From assembly GCF_009711225.1 (NCBI RefSeq), contig NZ_WMIE01000011.1, positions 24,141 through 88,140 of the forward strand: a DNA stretch of 64,000 nucleotides, read 5' to 3'. The notes under the pieces are model-generated. The model was given only the letters and a program-made list of their open reading frames with translations. It ran no database searches and was not told where the DNA came from. Below are positions 45,294-53,851 of the stretch, in pieces (position 1 is the stretch's first letter; each line of letters opens with the position of its first letter). The DNA comes from Paracoccus aestuariivivens (GTDB taxonomy: Bacteria; Pseudomonadota; Alphaproteobacteria; Rhodobacterales; Rhodobacteraceae). The translations under genes and the position numbers were made by a program.

Positions 45294-45496
45294 GCCTCAT
45301 TATCAACAGCCGAGTTTCTGGGTGCAACGGGGAGCTCAGGCTTTCCGCGATCACGGCCGCGCTGATGTGCGCCGACTGCCATTGCGATGGCGATCTTGCG
45401 GGGGATAGCTCTGTCTTCGGCGATTAGTGTCGCATCACCCGGGGCAACGGGTTTTAGTATCATCGCGCTAGGTGACAAAGCCGCTGTCGGACGCAT
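45290..45496 (-). CDS. Small hypothetical protein
   Basis: A 68-residue protein starting at ATG 45496, chosen for its strong AAAGGAG site. Its stop overlaps the DUF1801 start (ATGA), which argues that it is translated. It has a mixed hydrophobic N-terminal half and a basic C-terminal half (HQRGRDRGKPELP). No family recognised. The 45497-45789 stretch upstream contains no gene. Confidence 0.55.
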   Translation of the reverse strand: MRPTAALSPSAMILKPVAPGDATLIAEDRAIPRKIAIAMAVGAHQRGRDRGKPELPVAPRNSAVDNEA

Positions 45497-45789
45497 AAGA
45501 ACTCCTTTCATATTGGTCGGCAGGGCGTCGCCGGTGCAGTTTTCGGCGGTCGCGATCGGCAGATCGCGCTGGGAAAGGAGCTGCATGATAAGGGCTGCGC
45601 GCTAACGAAGTTCGGGCGAGGTTAAAGACCGGTCTGTCATGCTGCGCCGTACCCTCGAGATCATCAATGATCTTGGATTTGCCGTCTTACCGATGCGAGA
45701 CATGCGGTCAGCATGACCACAAATGTTGGGGCGTCCTCTACTTGGTCAGCGCATGCTTGGCGCTTCGAGCTTTGGGAGGAGGAAGAAGC

Positions 45790-46215
45790 GTGGATCAGCC
45801 ATTGTCGGGACTACGTGACGATCTGGACATGATGCGGATATTTGCGCGACTTGTCTGCCCCGACGACAGAAGTGCCGAGGCGTTGCTTGAACGAAGCCTG
45901 CATCAGGCGATACAACGCGCAGGAAAAGGGGAAATCGCCGACCACAAAGTCGAGCTTTTGCGCCTCATGTGTGCCGATCCGGATCTGCAGCTTCCAAAGA
46001 TTTTTCTATTCCCCGCGAAACAGGGCGAGGGACTCGAGGCGCTGCTGGTCGCGATCCGGAGCCTACCCCTGCCGCAGCGGCTGGCGCTGGTGCTTCTGGA
46101 CCTGCTTCACCTAACGGCCACTCAGGCCGAACGTGTGCTGGAAATCGAGTCTTTGGTCCTGGTCCGCCATCAGGTTGCCGCGCGCGAGGCGTTGCATGGC
46201 GTGCTGTTAAAATGA
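45790..46215 (+). CDS. Stand-alone sigma-factor-like protein
   Basis: A 141-residue protein from a GTG with a very strong GGAGGAGGAAG site. Residues 13-40 resemble ECF sigma region 2 (DMMRIFARLVCPDDRSAEAL), and residues 95-135 resemble region 4 (LPLPQRLALVLLDLLHLTA, then ERVLEIESLVLVRHQVAARE). The middle is short and both regions are divergent, much like the sigma-like half of PhyR, but there is no receiver. It may be a divergent sigma factor or a NepR-binding mimic; this is inference. Confidence 0.6.
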   Translation: MDQPLSGLRDDLDMMRIFARLVCPDDRSAEALLERSLHQAIQRAGKGEIADHKVELLRLMCADPDLQLPKIFLFPAKQGEGLEALLVAIRSLPLPQRLALVLLDLLHLTATQAERVLEIESLVLVRHQVAAREALHGVLLK

Positions 46216-46225
46216 GCCGCATTGG

Positions 46226-46251
46226 GGAACGCGAGGCGCGCGGAAGATGTT
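46226..46251 (+). promoter_or_regulatory. Candidate EcfG promoter of the Crp/Fnr gene
   Basis: GGAAC (46226-46230), 18 bases, GTT (46249-46251), matching the alphaproteobacterial GSR consensus. It lies about 40 bases before ATG 46292 and helps to choose that start over 46247. Confidence 0.5.
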
Positions 46252-46291
46252 CGAGCGACACAACGATTTTCTGAGGGATGGCGGAACCGGC

Positions 46292-47002
46292 ATGCGCAAC
46301 TTTGTCGCTCGTAAGTTGAGCAATGGGGCCGCCCTGCAGGACAGCGATCATGCGCGTTTGGACGAGTTGATGCGGCATTGGAAGGCGATCCCGGCCAAGT
46401 CCGACATCATCAGCCAGGGTGATGACCCGGAATATGTCCATGCGATCCTTGATGGCATTTCCTGCCGCTACAAGATCCTCCCGGACGGAAGGCGCTCGAT
46501 CATGGATCTGCTGATCCCGGGCGATTTCTGCGACATGAACATCGCGATCCTTGGCCGGATGGATCACAGCATCGGTACGCTGACGCCCTGCCGCGTCGCC
46601 TATATTTCGCGTTCCGAGATCGAGGAATTGTTGTTCGATTTCCCCCGCATCGCAAGGGCGATGTGGTGGGCCACTTTGGTCGATGAGGCCATCTTGCGGG
46701 AGTGGCTGGTTAATATGGGACAGCGCCGTTCGGATCGACAGATGGCGCATCTGCTTTGCGAACTTTACTTGCGCTATGCCGCGATCGGCTGGCCCGATGA
46801 ATTCGCGCTTGCCCTGACGCAAGAGCAGCTTGCCGACACGCTGGGCATCACCGTGGTCCATGCGCAGCGCGTCATCGCGGCCCTGCGTCAGGACGGGTTG
46901 ATCGCGTTGCGGGACCGCCAGATCACCATTCCCGATATTGCGCGGCTGATGGAGTTCTCGGAATTCAATCCCGATTACCTGCATCTGCCGCCGGAAAGCT
47001 GA
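46292..47002 (+). CDS. Crp/Fnr-family transcriptional regulator
   Basis: A 236-residue regulator: cyclic-nucleotide-binding-like beta-roll at about 20-140 (DIISQGDDPEYVHAILDGIS, then LPDGRRSIMDLLIPGDFCDM) and a C-terminal winged helix (ALTQEQLADTLGITVVHAQR). It lacks the N-terminal cysteine cluster of FNR, so it is not an obvious iron-sulfur sensor. The start MRNFVARKL fits the family and falls after the promoter candidate. The small DUF6894 gene follows by 5 bases. Confidence 0.9.
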   Translation: MRNFVARKLSNGAALQDSDHARLDELMRHWKAIPAKSDIISQGDDPEYVHAILDGISCRYKILPDGRRSIMDLLIPGDFCDMNIAILGRMDHSIGTLTPCRVAYISRSEIEELLFDFPRIARAMWWATLVDEAILREWLVNMGQRRSDRQMAHLLCELYLRYAAIGWPDEFALALTQEQLADTLGITVVHAQRVIAALRQDGLIALRDRQITIPDIARLMEFSEFNPDYLHLPPES

Positions 47003-47007
47003 AGCCG

Positions 47008-47244
47008 ATGCCGCGCTTTTTCTTCGATATCGACGACGGGTTGCGCTTCACTTTTGATGATGACGGGCAAGCCCTGCCGGATCGCGCCGCTGCGCGCAAC
47101 ATGGCGATTTCGGTCCTGCCGCCACTTGCGCGCGATGTGCTGCCCGACGGCGATCGCCACGCCGTCTCGGTGGTGATCCGCAACGAGGAAGGTGAGGCGA
47201 TCTTTCGGGCCGTCCTTGAACTCGTCGCCGAGTGGCTTGATTGA
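47008..47244 (+). CDS. DUF6894 family small protein
   Basis: A 78-residue acidic protein with the family opening MPRFFFDIDDGLRFTFDDDG and LPDRAAARNMAI. These proteins are frequent in alphaproteobacterial stress loci and have no known activity. It is in an operon with the Crp/Fnr gene. Confidence 0.85.
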   Translation: MPRFFFDIDDGLRFTFDDDGQALPDRAAARNMAISVLPPLARDVLPDGDRHAVSVVIRNEEGEAIFRAVLELVAEWLD

Positions 47245-47376
47245 CTCGCTGCCACCGCTCACGTTGAATATTCCCGCCGATTTGCTACTCTTCTCGTGAT
47301 TGTGATCACCCAAAGGCGAGGTTTTGGGGCACATCCGGCCAGCTTAATGGTTCTTGCGGGTTCAGAGGAAGGCGAG

Positions 47377-47544
47377 ATGACGGGATTGCCAATGCCGGAC
47401 AAGGATGACACACCGCGCCTCGAGCCGGAACTGGACAAGGCATTGTCCGAATTGCTGGAACAGACGCGCAAGGAACCGCTTTCTCCTCGCTTGCAAAAAC
47501 TGGCCGATCGCTTGGCCAAAGCTCTTGCCGAGGCGCGGCAGTGA
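47377..47544 (+). CDS. nepR: NepR-like anti-sigma factor
   Basis: A 55-residue protein from ATG 47377 (AGAGGAAGG site). The conserved NepR core, two short helices around an E-P-L/V-x-x-R/P turn, is visible as ALSELLEQTRKEPLSPRLQK. NepR holds EcfG inactive until phosphorylated PhyR captures it. Its position 117 bases before the EcfG gene supports this call. The C-terminus is a little longer than usual. The 47245-47376 gap shows no clear EcfG promoter. Confidence 0.75.
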   Translation: MTGLPMPDKDDTPRLEPELDKALSELLEQTRKEPLSPRLQKLADRLAKALAEARQ

Positions 47545-47661
47545 GCAGGCACGGTATTTGACGCGCCAATTGGGCGGGTTCGCGCCCATACGCCGCACAG
47601 CCGGAACCAAGCCGCCAACCCGATGCTTGTCTCACTGAGGATGGACAGGGGAGGCTTCTCC

Positions 47662-48138
47662 ATGCTGAAGGACGAGGTCGTCGAGCAGATACCCGCGCTT
47701 CGGGCCTATTCGCGCTGCTTGTGCAGGTCGTTTTCCGAGGCCGAGGACCTGGTGCAAGAGACGCTGTTGCGCGCCATCGAATATGCCGACAGCTTTCAAC
47801 CGGGCACAAATCTGCGGGCTTGGCTCTTTACCATCATGCGCAACCGCTTTTTGACGAATTGCCGTAAATCAGCGCGAGAATTGACCGGAGGCGTGGATTG
47901 CGTCGCGGATCAGCCGCGGGTCGAGGCCGGGCAGGAATGGCATATGCAGGCGATCGAGGTGCGGCGCGTCCTGCGCGATATGCCCGCCCATTACCGCGAT
48001 GCGATCGTTCTCGTCGGTGGTTTCGGTGAAAGCTATATCGATGCAGCGCGTATACTCGATTGCGATATCGGCACCATCAAAAGCCGGGTGAACCGGGCAC
48101 GGCGGATCTTGCGCGAGGCGCTTGAGCCTGCGTTGTGA
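47662..48138 (+). CDS. ecfG: EcfG-type general stress sigma factor
   Basis: A 158-residue ECF sigma factor: region 2 (YSRCLCRSFSEAEDLVQETL, then LRAWLFTIMRN) and region 4 (LRDMPAHYRDAIVLVGGFGE, IDAARILDCDIGTIKSRVNR). The lineage and the NepR gene next to it identify it as EcfG, which directs RNA polymerase to GGAAC...GTT promoters. ATG 47662 has GGGGAGG upstream; an ATG at 47641 is less well placed. Confidence 0.88.
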   Translation: MLKDEVVEQIPALRAYSRCLCRSFSEAEDLVQETLLRAIEYADSFQPGTNLRAWLFTIMRNRFLTNCRKSARELTGGVDCVADQPRVEAGQEWHMQAIEVRRVLRDMPAHYRDAIVLVGGFGESYIDAARILDCDIGTIKSRVNRARRILREALEPAL

Positions 48139-48308
48139 GCCCTGGAACATCGGCGCGGAAGACGTTTCTCGACGCCTAGTCTAGATGAGGCACAATTGCG
48201 AAGAGTTCCGGATTCTTGACTACTACTCTGCGCGCGGGGTCTTTTGACTCCGCTCGTCTCGGGTTGGTGCTGGGCGTGGCTGCGATGCTCGCGGGTCACC
48301 CGTTCTGA

Positions 48309-48866
48309 ATGCCCCTGAATGTGACGACCCAAGCCTTTTTCGGTTCGGAAGTGGCGCAAATCCGCGCCTTTGATGTGACGCATAGCGGGTTTGGGCTGCT
48401 CATTCATGTGGTTTCAAGCCTGTTCTGGGCGGTGATCGCAACATTGCTGTTTCGCGGCATTGGTCATGCTTGGATCGTCGGATTGGGCAACGCCCTTCTG
48501 GCGCTTGTCATCGACTATGGAGTGCCGCCGGAAAGGATGAGCCCCGGCTGGCATCGCACCATACCCTTTGCCGGCCTGGTCGCGGGATCTATCGGCTTGG
48601 GGATCGGCTTGGGATTGGGGCTTTCGCTTGCGGTCAGGCCAGCATCCGCGCTGCCGGTGAAGCCGGAAATCCCCTCGCCTGTCGAGAGTGACAAGCCTCA
48701 CGGCGATCCCGCAAATCTGATGACCGAGGATCCCAATCGGCGGAGCCACGGTCCGACCCCTCCGCATAAAGTCACAAGCGGAGCGGATCGCAGCGGCTTT
48801 CGGGAACAATTCCGCTTTTTGCAGGTTCGCAACCCCATGCTTCACTGCGTATGGAGGAGAGGATGA
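48309..48866 (+). CDS. Hypothetical membrane protein
   Basis: Up to 185 residues with about three hydrophobic helices (HVVSSLFWAVIATLLF, ALLALVIDYGV and a glycine-rich GSIGLGIGLGLGLSLAV) followed by a polar tail. No family recognised. The last 20 or so codons overlap the candidate EcfG promoter and the start of the next gene and look non-coding, so the true C-terminus may be affected by a frameshift. The Shine-Dalgarno site is weak. Confidence 0.5.
   Translation: MPLNVTTQAFFGSEVAQIRAFDVTHSGFGLLIHVVSSLFWAVIATLLFRGIGHAWIVGLGNALLALVIDYGVPPERMSPGWHRTIPFAGLVAGSIGLGIGLGLGLSLAVRPASALPVKPEIPSPVESDKPHGDPANLMTEDPNRRSHGPTPPHKVTSGADRSGFREQFRFLQVRNPMLHCVWRRG
48803..48827 (+). promoter_or_regulatory. Candidate EcfG promoter of the PRC-barrel gene
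   Basis: GGAAC (48803-48807), 17 bases, GTT (48825-48827), 36 bases before the ATG at 48863. Position and spacing fit the GSR consensus. Confidence 0.65.
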
Positions 48867-49543
48867 GCAGACTATTCTCGACAACCGCTCTTATACTGGT
48901 CTTTGCGGGCGGCAGCGCCCTGGCTCAAACGGCGACGACGCCACCTGCGGCAGAACCCGCCGCCCCGACGGCCCCTATGACCGCGCCAACAATCACAGCG
49001 CCCGAAGGCTTTATGGCCGACAAAGTCGTGTTCAGTGCCGATAACCTTGATGGCGTGACGGTTTACGACGCGACGGGCGAGCGCATTGGCGAGGTCCATG
49101 GTTTGGTCTTTGCCAATGGAGCCACCACCGGCATGGGGGCGACCCCTCCGGTCAGTACCGTCAATCCGGCCGCTGATCCGATAGCCCCGGTGACGACCAC
49201 CGAGCCGGCTGGCATGGCAACCACCGCGCCCGCCACCGGTGAGGCCGCCAAGGTCGAAGGCGAAAAGATCGGCAATGTCGGCCATGATGCGACCACGATG
49301 ACCCCAACCGATGCCACGACGCCGCCAGCGCAATCGGCCGATGCGACAGCCCCCACTGATCAAGGCGCGATCACCCAAGCGGTGATCGATGTTGGCGGAT
49401 TCCTCGGCATGGGTGAACATCGCGTTGCTATCCCCGTCGAGGAACTCGTAGCTTACCGCAAGGACGACGAGTTGCGGATCTATCTGCCCAAGACCCGCGA
49501 GCAATTGATGGCCTTGCCCAAATTCGAGGCCAATCCCGCCTAA
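48863..49543 (+). CDS. Exported PRC-barrel domain protein
   Basis: A 226-residue protein with a Sec signal (LFSTTALILVFAGGSALA), a long Ala/Thr/Pro-rich low-complexity linker, and PRC-barrel halves (GVTVYDATGERIGEVHGLVF at about 60, AVIDVGGFLGMGEHRVAIPV at about 177). The barrel is split by the linker. Periplasmic PRC-barrel proteins are typical GSR targets, of unknown function. GGAGGAGAGG precedes the ATG. Paired convergently with a similar gene at 49766. Confidence 0.87.
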   Translation: MSRLFSTTALILVFAGGSALAQTATTPPAAEPAAPTAPMTAPTITAPEGFMADKVVFSADNLDGVTVYDATGERIGEVHGLVFANGATTGMGATPPVSTVNPAADPIAPVTTTEPAGMATTAPATGEAAKVEGEKIGNVGHDATTMTPTDATTPPAQSADATAPTDQGAITQAVIDVGGFLGMGEHRVAIPVEELVAYRKDDELRIYLPKTREQLMALPKFEANPA

Positions 49544-49549
49544 AGCATG

Positions 49550-49580
49550 ATTGCGGGCCGCCTCAATTCCGGCCCGCAAT
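49550..49580 (+). terminator. Rho-independent-type terminator after the PRC-barrel gene
   Basis: A perfect 10-bp stem, ATTGCGGGCC (49550-49559) and GGCCCGCAAT (49571-49580), followed by TT, 7 bases after the stop codon. Confidence 0.75.
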
Positions 49581-49728
49581 TTACCGCGCGATGGCTCAGG
49601 CGGGCATGCCCGGGATCTGTAGCTTTTGGGATGATGCAATGGCCCGCTCTCTCTCTGCAGATATCTCGACGTAGAAAGCCAAAATCGAAGCGGCAGTTAG
49701 CGTTCAGGAAAAAGACTGCTAAAGAAGT

Positions 49729-49750
49729 GACGCGCCCGAAGGGGCGCGTC
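49729..49750 (-). terminator. Terminator of the convergent PRC-barrel gene
   Basis: A perfect 9-bp stem, GACGCGCCC and GGGCGCGTC, with a 4-base loop, 16 bases past the minus-strand stop at 49766. On the minus strand it is followed by a T-rich stretch. Confidence 0.7.
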
Positions 49751-49765
49751 GCTAGGCAATCTTGC

Positions 49766-50320
49766 TTACGAGTCTTTCATCTCTGTGGCGAATTCGAATT
49801 CCGGGGCGTTTTCCAGCGCGGCGCGGTTGGCGGTGAAGACAAGGAAATAATTCTTCTCGGAATCGCCGTCCCGGATCACGCGCAGCGCGTCCATGCCGAC
49901 CGCGACTGATTTTTCACCCATGCCGAGGAAGCCGCCGATATCGACCAGAACCGCCTTGATCTCGGCATCTTGGCCGATGACCAGATCGCTGATCTCCCCG
50001 ATCTCGTCCCAATCCTTGTCGACCTCGATCAGATTGGCATCGACATCGACTTCCACATCCGAGACATAGAGGCGTTTGCCAATAAATGTTTCGGCGGATA
50101 GATCGCCAGACATCGCCGCATAGCCAAAATCGCTGGCCGGAGTCGTCGCCGATGAAGCTGTCGCTGAGGTCGCAACGCTCTGTGTATTCGGGGTTGCCGG
50201 GGTCGCACTCGTCGCAGCAGGTGCCTCGGTGGTTGCGGGCTGGGTCGTCGGAGCGGTCTGTGCAATCGCAGGGCCGACAAGGGCGGCAATCAATGCAGTC
50301 GAGGCGAGGAGCTTGGTCAT
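49766..50320 (-). CDS. Exported PRC-barrel domain protein
   Basis: A 184-residue protein: Sec signal (LLASTALIALVGPAIAQ-like), an Ala/Thr/Pro/Ser-rich linker at about 20-65, and a PRC barrel (FIGKRLYVSDVEVDVDAN, then EIGEISDLVIGQDAEIKAVL and VDIGGFLGMGEKSVAV). The same layout as the protein at 48863 suggests duplication. It is preceded by an EcfG-type promoter and divergent from the Ku-LigD operon. Confidence 0.87.
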   Translation of the reverse strand: MTKLLASTALIAALVGPAIAQTAPTTQPATTEAPAATSATPATPNTQSVATSATASSATTPASDFGYAAMSGDLSAETFIGKRLYVSDVEVDVDANLIEVDKDWDEIGEISDLVIGQDAEIKAVLVDIGGFLGMGEKSVAVGMDALRVIRDGDSEKNYFLVFTANRAALENAPEFEFATEMKDS

Positions 50321-50366
50321 GGTGCAATCTCCATTTGTATTGGCGGCGGGTGCCGCATGGACGAAG

Positions 50367-50391
50367 AACAGGCCGGATTCGCCTCGGTTCC
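50367..50391 (-). promoter_or_regulatory. Candidate EcfG promoter of the minus-strand PRC-barrel gene
   Basis: On the minus strand GGAAC (50391-50387), 17 bases, GTT (50369-50367), 47 bases before the ATG at 50320. Confidence 0.65.
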
Positions 50392-50485
50392 GGCGAATAT
50401 TTCTTCTCTGAACGGGAACCTGGATTGTGCCTTGTCTGTCGAGAGTGCCGGATGGACAGTAAGTGTTCCGTAATTTATCTACATT

Positions 50486-50505
50486 ATATCATGTTGTTAT
50501 GATAT
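50486..50505. promoter_or_regulatory. AT-rich inverted repeat between divergent stress promoters
   Basis: ATATCAT and ATGATAT arms around GTTGTT, in an unusually AT-rich patch of the PRC-barrel/Ku intergenic region. It could be an operator or a weak transcription barrier; no protein can be assigned. Confidence 0.35.
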
Positions 50506-50591
50506 TTTATCGAATGCCGCACGCAGCCCGTCCAAAAGCCGTTTGCAGAGCCTTCCTGACTTTTTCGTGAATCCACCCAAAGCCCGTCTCG

Positions 50592-50616
50592 GGAACATCG
50601 CCCGCTCAAAGATGTT
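50592..50616 (+). promoter_or_regulatory. Candidate EcfG promoter of the Ku-LigD operon
   Basis: GGAAC (50592-50596), 17 bases, GTT (50614-50616), 30 bases before the Ku ATG at 50646. Confidence 0.65.
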
Positions 50617-50645
50617 TATCCGCAGCACGATAAAGCAGGTGGGTC

Positions 50646-51449
50646 ATGGCTCCACGGGCAAATTGGAAGGGCATGCTGAAGATCGCCGAGTTGACCTGCC
50701 CGGTGGCGCTATACACCGCCAGTTCGACCTCGGATCGGATCAGCTTTCACATGATCAATCGCAAGACCGGCAACCGCCTCCGCCGGGAATTCGTCGATGC
50801 CGAAAGCGGCAACCCCGTCCCGCGCGAGGATCAGGTCAAGGGCTATGAGACGGCATCCGGCGAACATGTCATCCTGACGCCGGAAGAAATCTCGGATGCC
50901 ATTCCCGACAGCGACAAGACACTTTCCGTCTCGGGTTTTCTCGATTGCGACCAGATCGACAAGATCTATTTCGACAATCCCTATTACCTCGCTGCCACCG
51001 AACCGACGGGGCTTGAAGCCTATGCGCTGATCCGTGAGGGCATGCGGAAAGAAGGCGTCGCGGCATTGGCACAGACGGTTCTTTTCCGTCGCATGAGGAC
51101 GGTGATGATCCGTACCCATGGCGATGGGCTGATCGCCCATACGCTGAATTACGACTACGAAATCCGTGCGCCCAATGAGGCCTTCGACGATATTCCGATC
51201 CGCAAGATCAAAGGCGAGATGCTGGATCTGGCGAAACATATCATCAAGACCAAGGCAGGCACATTCGACCCGGCCGAGTTCGATGATCGCTATGAGGAGG
51301 CCTTGGCCGAGCTGATCAAGGCCAAGGCGGCGGGAAAAACCATCAAGCCTGCCGCCAAACCCGCCAAGGCGCAGGTCGTGGACCTGATGGCGGCCTTACG
51401 CGAAAGCGCGGCTTTGTCGGCCAAGTCGAAGCGCAAGACGGCGGGCTGA
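50646..51449 (+). CDS. ku: Ku protein (non-homologous end joining), first copy
   Basis: A 267-residue bacterial Ku that forms a ring on DNA ends and recruits LigD. It has the Ku core beginning WKGMLKIAELTCPVALYTAS, the FHMINRKTGNRLRREF strand and a region near 170 (LNYDYEIRAPNEAF). A Lys/Ala-rich C-terminal tail probably contacts DNA or LigD. It is followed 3 bases later by ligD and preceded by an EcfG-type promoter, so double-strand break repair is probably induced by general stress. Confidence 0.93.
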   Translation: MAPRANWKGMLKIAELTCPVALYTASSTSDRISFHMINRKTGNRLRREFVDAESGNPVPREDQVKGYETASGEHVILTPEEISDAIPDSDKTLSVSGFLDCDQIDKIYFDNPYYLAATEPTGLEAYALIREGMRKEGVAALAQTVLFRRMRTVMIRTHGDGLIAHTLNYDYEIRAPNEAFDDIPIRKIKGEMLDLAKHIIKTKAGTFDPAEFDDRYEEALAELIKAKAAGKTIKPAAKPAKAQVVDLMAALRESAALSAKSKRKTAG

Positions 51450-51452
51450 CAG

Positions 51453-53843
51453 GTGGCGCTGGAAACCTATCGCGAAAAGCGCGATTTCGCTGCCACGCCC
51501 GAGCCAAAAGGGCGCAAGGCGCGCGCCAATGGCCATGCTTTCGTGATCCAGAAACACGCGGCGCGGCGGCTGCATTACGACTTCCGCCTTGAGATGGGCG
51601 GTGTTCTGAAAAGCTGGGCCGTGACGCGCGGGCCAAGCCTCGATCCTTCCGAGAAGCGTCTTGCCATCCATGTCGAGGATCACCCGCTGGATTATGGCAG
51701 CTTCGAGGGCACGATCCCCAAGGGCCAATATGGGGCGGGCGAGGTGATCCTTTGGGATCGTGGCACTTGGCAGCCCGAAGGCGATGCCGCCAAATCCTAT
51801 GCCAAAGGGCATCTCGAATTTACCCTGCAGGGCGAAAAACTGCGGGGTCGATGGCATCTGGTGCGAATGCAAGGCAAGCTCGGCGAGAAGCGTGAGAATT
51901 GGCTGCTCATCAAGGGCGATGACGAATTTTCCCGGGCAGGCAAGGATATACTGAAGGAAAGCCCGCATTCGGTGAAGTCGGGCCGCGATCTCGCGGCGCA
52001 GACCGGGAAATCTGGCCCGCAGGGCAGGAAAGCCGCGATGCCGGACTTTGTTGAACCGATGCTCGCGACGCTTGCGCGGGCTGCCCCCTCGGGCGCGCGC
52101 TGGTTGCATGAGATCAAATTCGACGGCTACCGCTTGCAGGTCCGGATCGAGGGCGGCAAGCCACGGCTGCTGACCCGCAGCGGCCTCGATTGGACCGGAA
52201 AATTCGGCAAGCCGATTGTCGTGGCGCTGCAAGACCTGCCGCTGACCGATGCCATCCTCGACGCCGAATTGGTGGTCGAGGGTGATACCGGGGCCTCGGA
52301 TTTCTCGGCGCTGCAAGCTGATCTCAGCGCGGGGCGCGATGATCGTTTCCGGCTTTATGTCTTTGACCTGCTTCACCTCGACGGGCGGGATCTGCGCGGC
52401 CTGCCGCTGATCGAGCGCAAGGAAATTCTTGCCCCGCTGATCCTTGATGCGGAACTGATCCTCTTGAGCCAGCATTTCGAAGATGACGGCGCGATGGTGC
52501 TGCGCCATGCCTGCCGCCTCAGCCTTGAGGGGATCGTCTCGAAGCTGCGGGATTCGCCCTATCGGTCGGGCCGGGGCCGGTCATGGCTGAAATCGAAATG
52601 CTCGGCGCGGCAGGAATTCGTGATCGCAGGCTACACGCCGTCAAGCGCCTCGCCCAAGGCGATCGGCTCGCTGGTGCTGGGCGTGCATGAGGGTGGCAAG
52701 CTGCGCCATGTTGGCCGGGTCGGCACCGGCTTCAGCCGCAAACTCGCGGGCGAGCTATTCCAGCGCCTTGAGGCGATGCAGGTCAAGCGTAGCCCCTTCG
52801 CCGAAGGCCTGACTGCGGACGAGGCGCGGCAGGTCGTCTTCACCCGCCCCGAACTGGTGGCAGAGGTCGAGTTTCGCGCCTGGACCGCCGACGACCATCT
52901 GCGCCATGCCTCGTTCCGGGGGCTGCGCGAGGATAAGGAGCCGCAACAGATCATGCGCGAAACCCCCGCAGCGCCACAGCGGCGAACCGTCAAACTGACC
53001 CATCCCGAGCGCGTCTATTGGCCCGATACGGGCATCACAAAGGAGGCGCTGGCCGATTATTACGCCGCAATCTGGCCCCGGATTGCGCCGTTCATCACGG
53101 GGCGCCCTTTGGCGCTGTTGCGTTGTCCCGAAGGGATTACCGGGCAGAAGTTCTTTCAAAAACACGTCTGGAAGGGCATGGGGCCGCAGATCACGCCCCT
53201 CACCGACCCCAAGCACAAATCCGGGGAACCGCTGATCGGCATCCATGATCTCGACGGCTTGATCGCGTTGGTGCAAGCGGCGACGCTGGAGATTCATCCT
53301 TGGGGGGCGAGTATCGCCGATTGGGAAGGACCCGATATGATCGTGATGGATCTCGACCCCGGCGAAGGGGTCGCATGGTCCGAGGTGATCGCGGCCGCTC
53401 GCGAGGTCCGCGAACGGCTTGAGGCAGCGGGGCTTGCGGCTTTCGTCAAGACCTCGGGCGGCAAGGGGCTGCATGTCGTCTCGCCGCTGGCCCCCAAGGC
53501 AGATTGGCGCGCCGCCAAGGCCTTCAGCAAATCTATGGCCGAGGCCATGGCGCGCGACACGCCGGATCGCTATGTCGCGACGATCACCAAATCCAAGCGC
53601 CGGGGTCGCATCCTGATCGACTACCTGCGCAACCAGCGTGGCGCGACCGCTGTGGCCGCTTACTCGACCCGCGCCCGCGAAGGCGCTCCGGTGGCCACCC
53701 CACTGGAATGGGAAGAACTTGGACCCGAGATCGGTCCGGCCCATTTGACCTTGGCAAACCTGCTTCAGCGGATCGCCTCGCAGGAGCGCGATCCTTGGCA
53801 TGGGTTCCGGGCCGCCTCGGTTCCGCTGCCCGCGAAATCCTGA
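51453..53843 (+). CDS. ligD: Multifunctional DNA ligase LigD
   Basis: A 796-residue NHEJ enzyme with three domains in the order phosphoesterase (about 20-160; HYDFRLEMGGVLKSWAV), ATP-dependent ligase (about 195-490; adenylated Lys222 in EIKFDGYR, later EGIVSKLRDSPYRSGR) and primase-like polymerase (about 505-790; LDPGEGVAWSEV with catalytic Asp residues, KTSGGKGLHVV). The GTG start at 51453 directly follows the Ku stop. It processes and seals ends bound by Ku. Domain order matches Pseudomonas/Agrobacterium-type LigD. Confidence 0.95.
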   Translation: MALETYREKRDFAATPEPKGRKARANGHAFVIQKHAARRLHYDFRLEMGGVLKSWAVTRGPSLDPSEKRLAIHVEDHPLDYGSFEGTIPKGQYGAGEVILWDRGTWQPEGDAAKSYAKGHLEFTLQGEKLRGRWHLVRMQGKLGEKRENWLLIKGDDEFSRAGKDILKESPHSVKSGRDLAAQTGKSGPQGRKAAMPDFVEPMLATLARAAPSGARWLHEIKFDGYRLQVRIEGGKPRLLTRSGLDWTGKFGKPIVVALQDLPLTDAILDAELVVEGDTGASDFSALQADLSAGRDDRFRLYVFDLLHLDGRDLRGLPLIERKEILAPLILDAELILLSQHFEDDGAMVLRHACRLSLEGIVSKLRDSPYRSGRGRSWLKSKCSARQEFVIAGYTPSSASPKAIGSLVLGVHEGGKLRHVGRVGTGFSRKLAGELFQRLEAMQVKRSPFAEGLTADEARQVVFTRPELVAEVEFRAWTADDHLRHASFRGLREDKEPQQIMRETPAAPQRRTVKLTHPERVYWPDTGITKEALADYYAAIWPRIAPFITGRPLALLRCPEGITGQKFFQKHVWKGMGPQITPLTDPKHKSGEPLIGIHDLDGLIALVQAATLEIHPWGASIADWEGPDMIVMDLDPGEGVAWSEVIAAAREVRERLEAAGLAAFVKTSGGKGLHVVSPLAPKADWRAAKAFSKSMAEAMARDTPDRYVATITKSKRRGRILIDYLRNQRGATAVAAYSTRAREGAPVATPLEWEELGPEIGPAHLTLANLLQRIASQERDPWHGFRAASVPLPAKS

Positions 53844-53851
53844 CCACGGCG

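Noticed and set aside
48147..48170. GGAAC followed by CGTT just after ecfG
   Set aside because: Only 14 bases separate the two blocks, too short for an EcfG promoter.
51396..53801. Long minus-strand frames opposite ligD
   Set aside because: Antisense shadows of a GC-rich gene; the plus strand encodes an unambiguous LigD.
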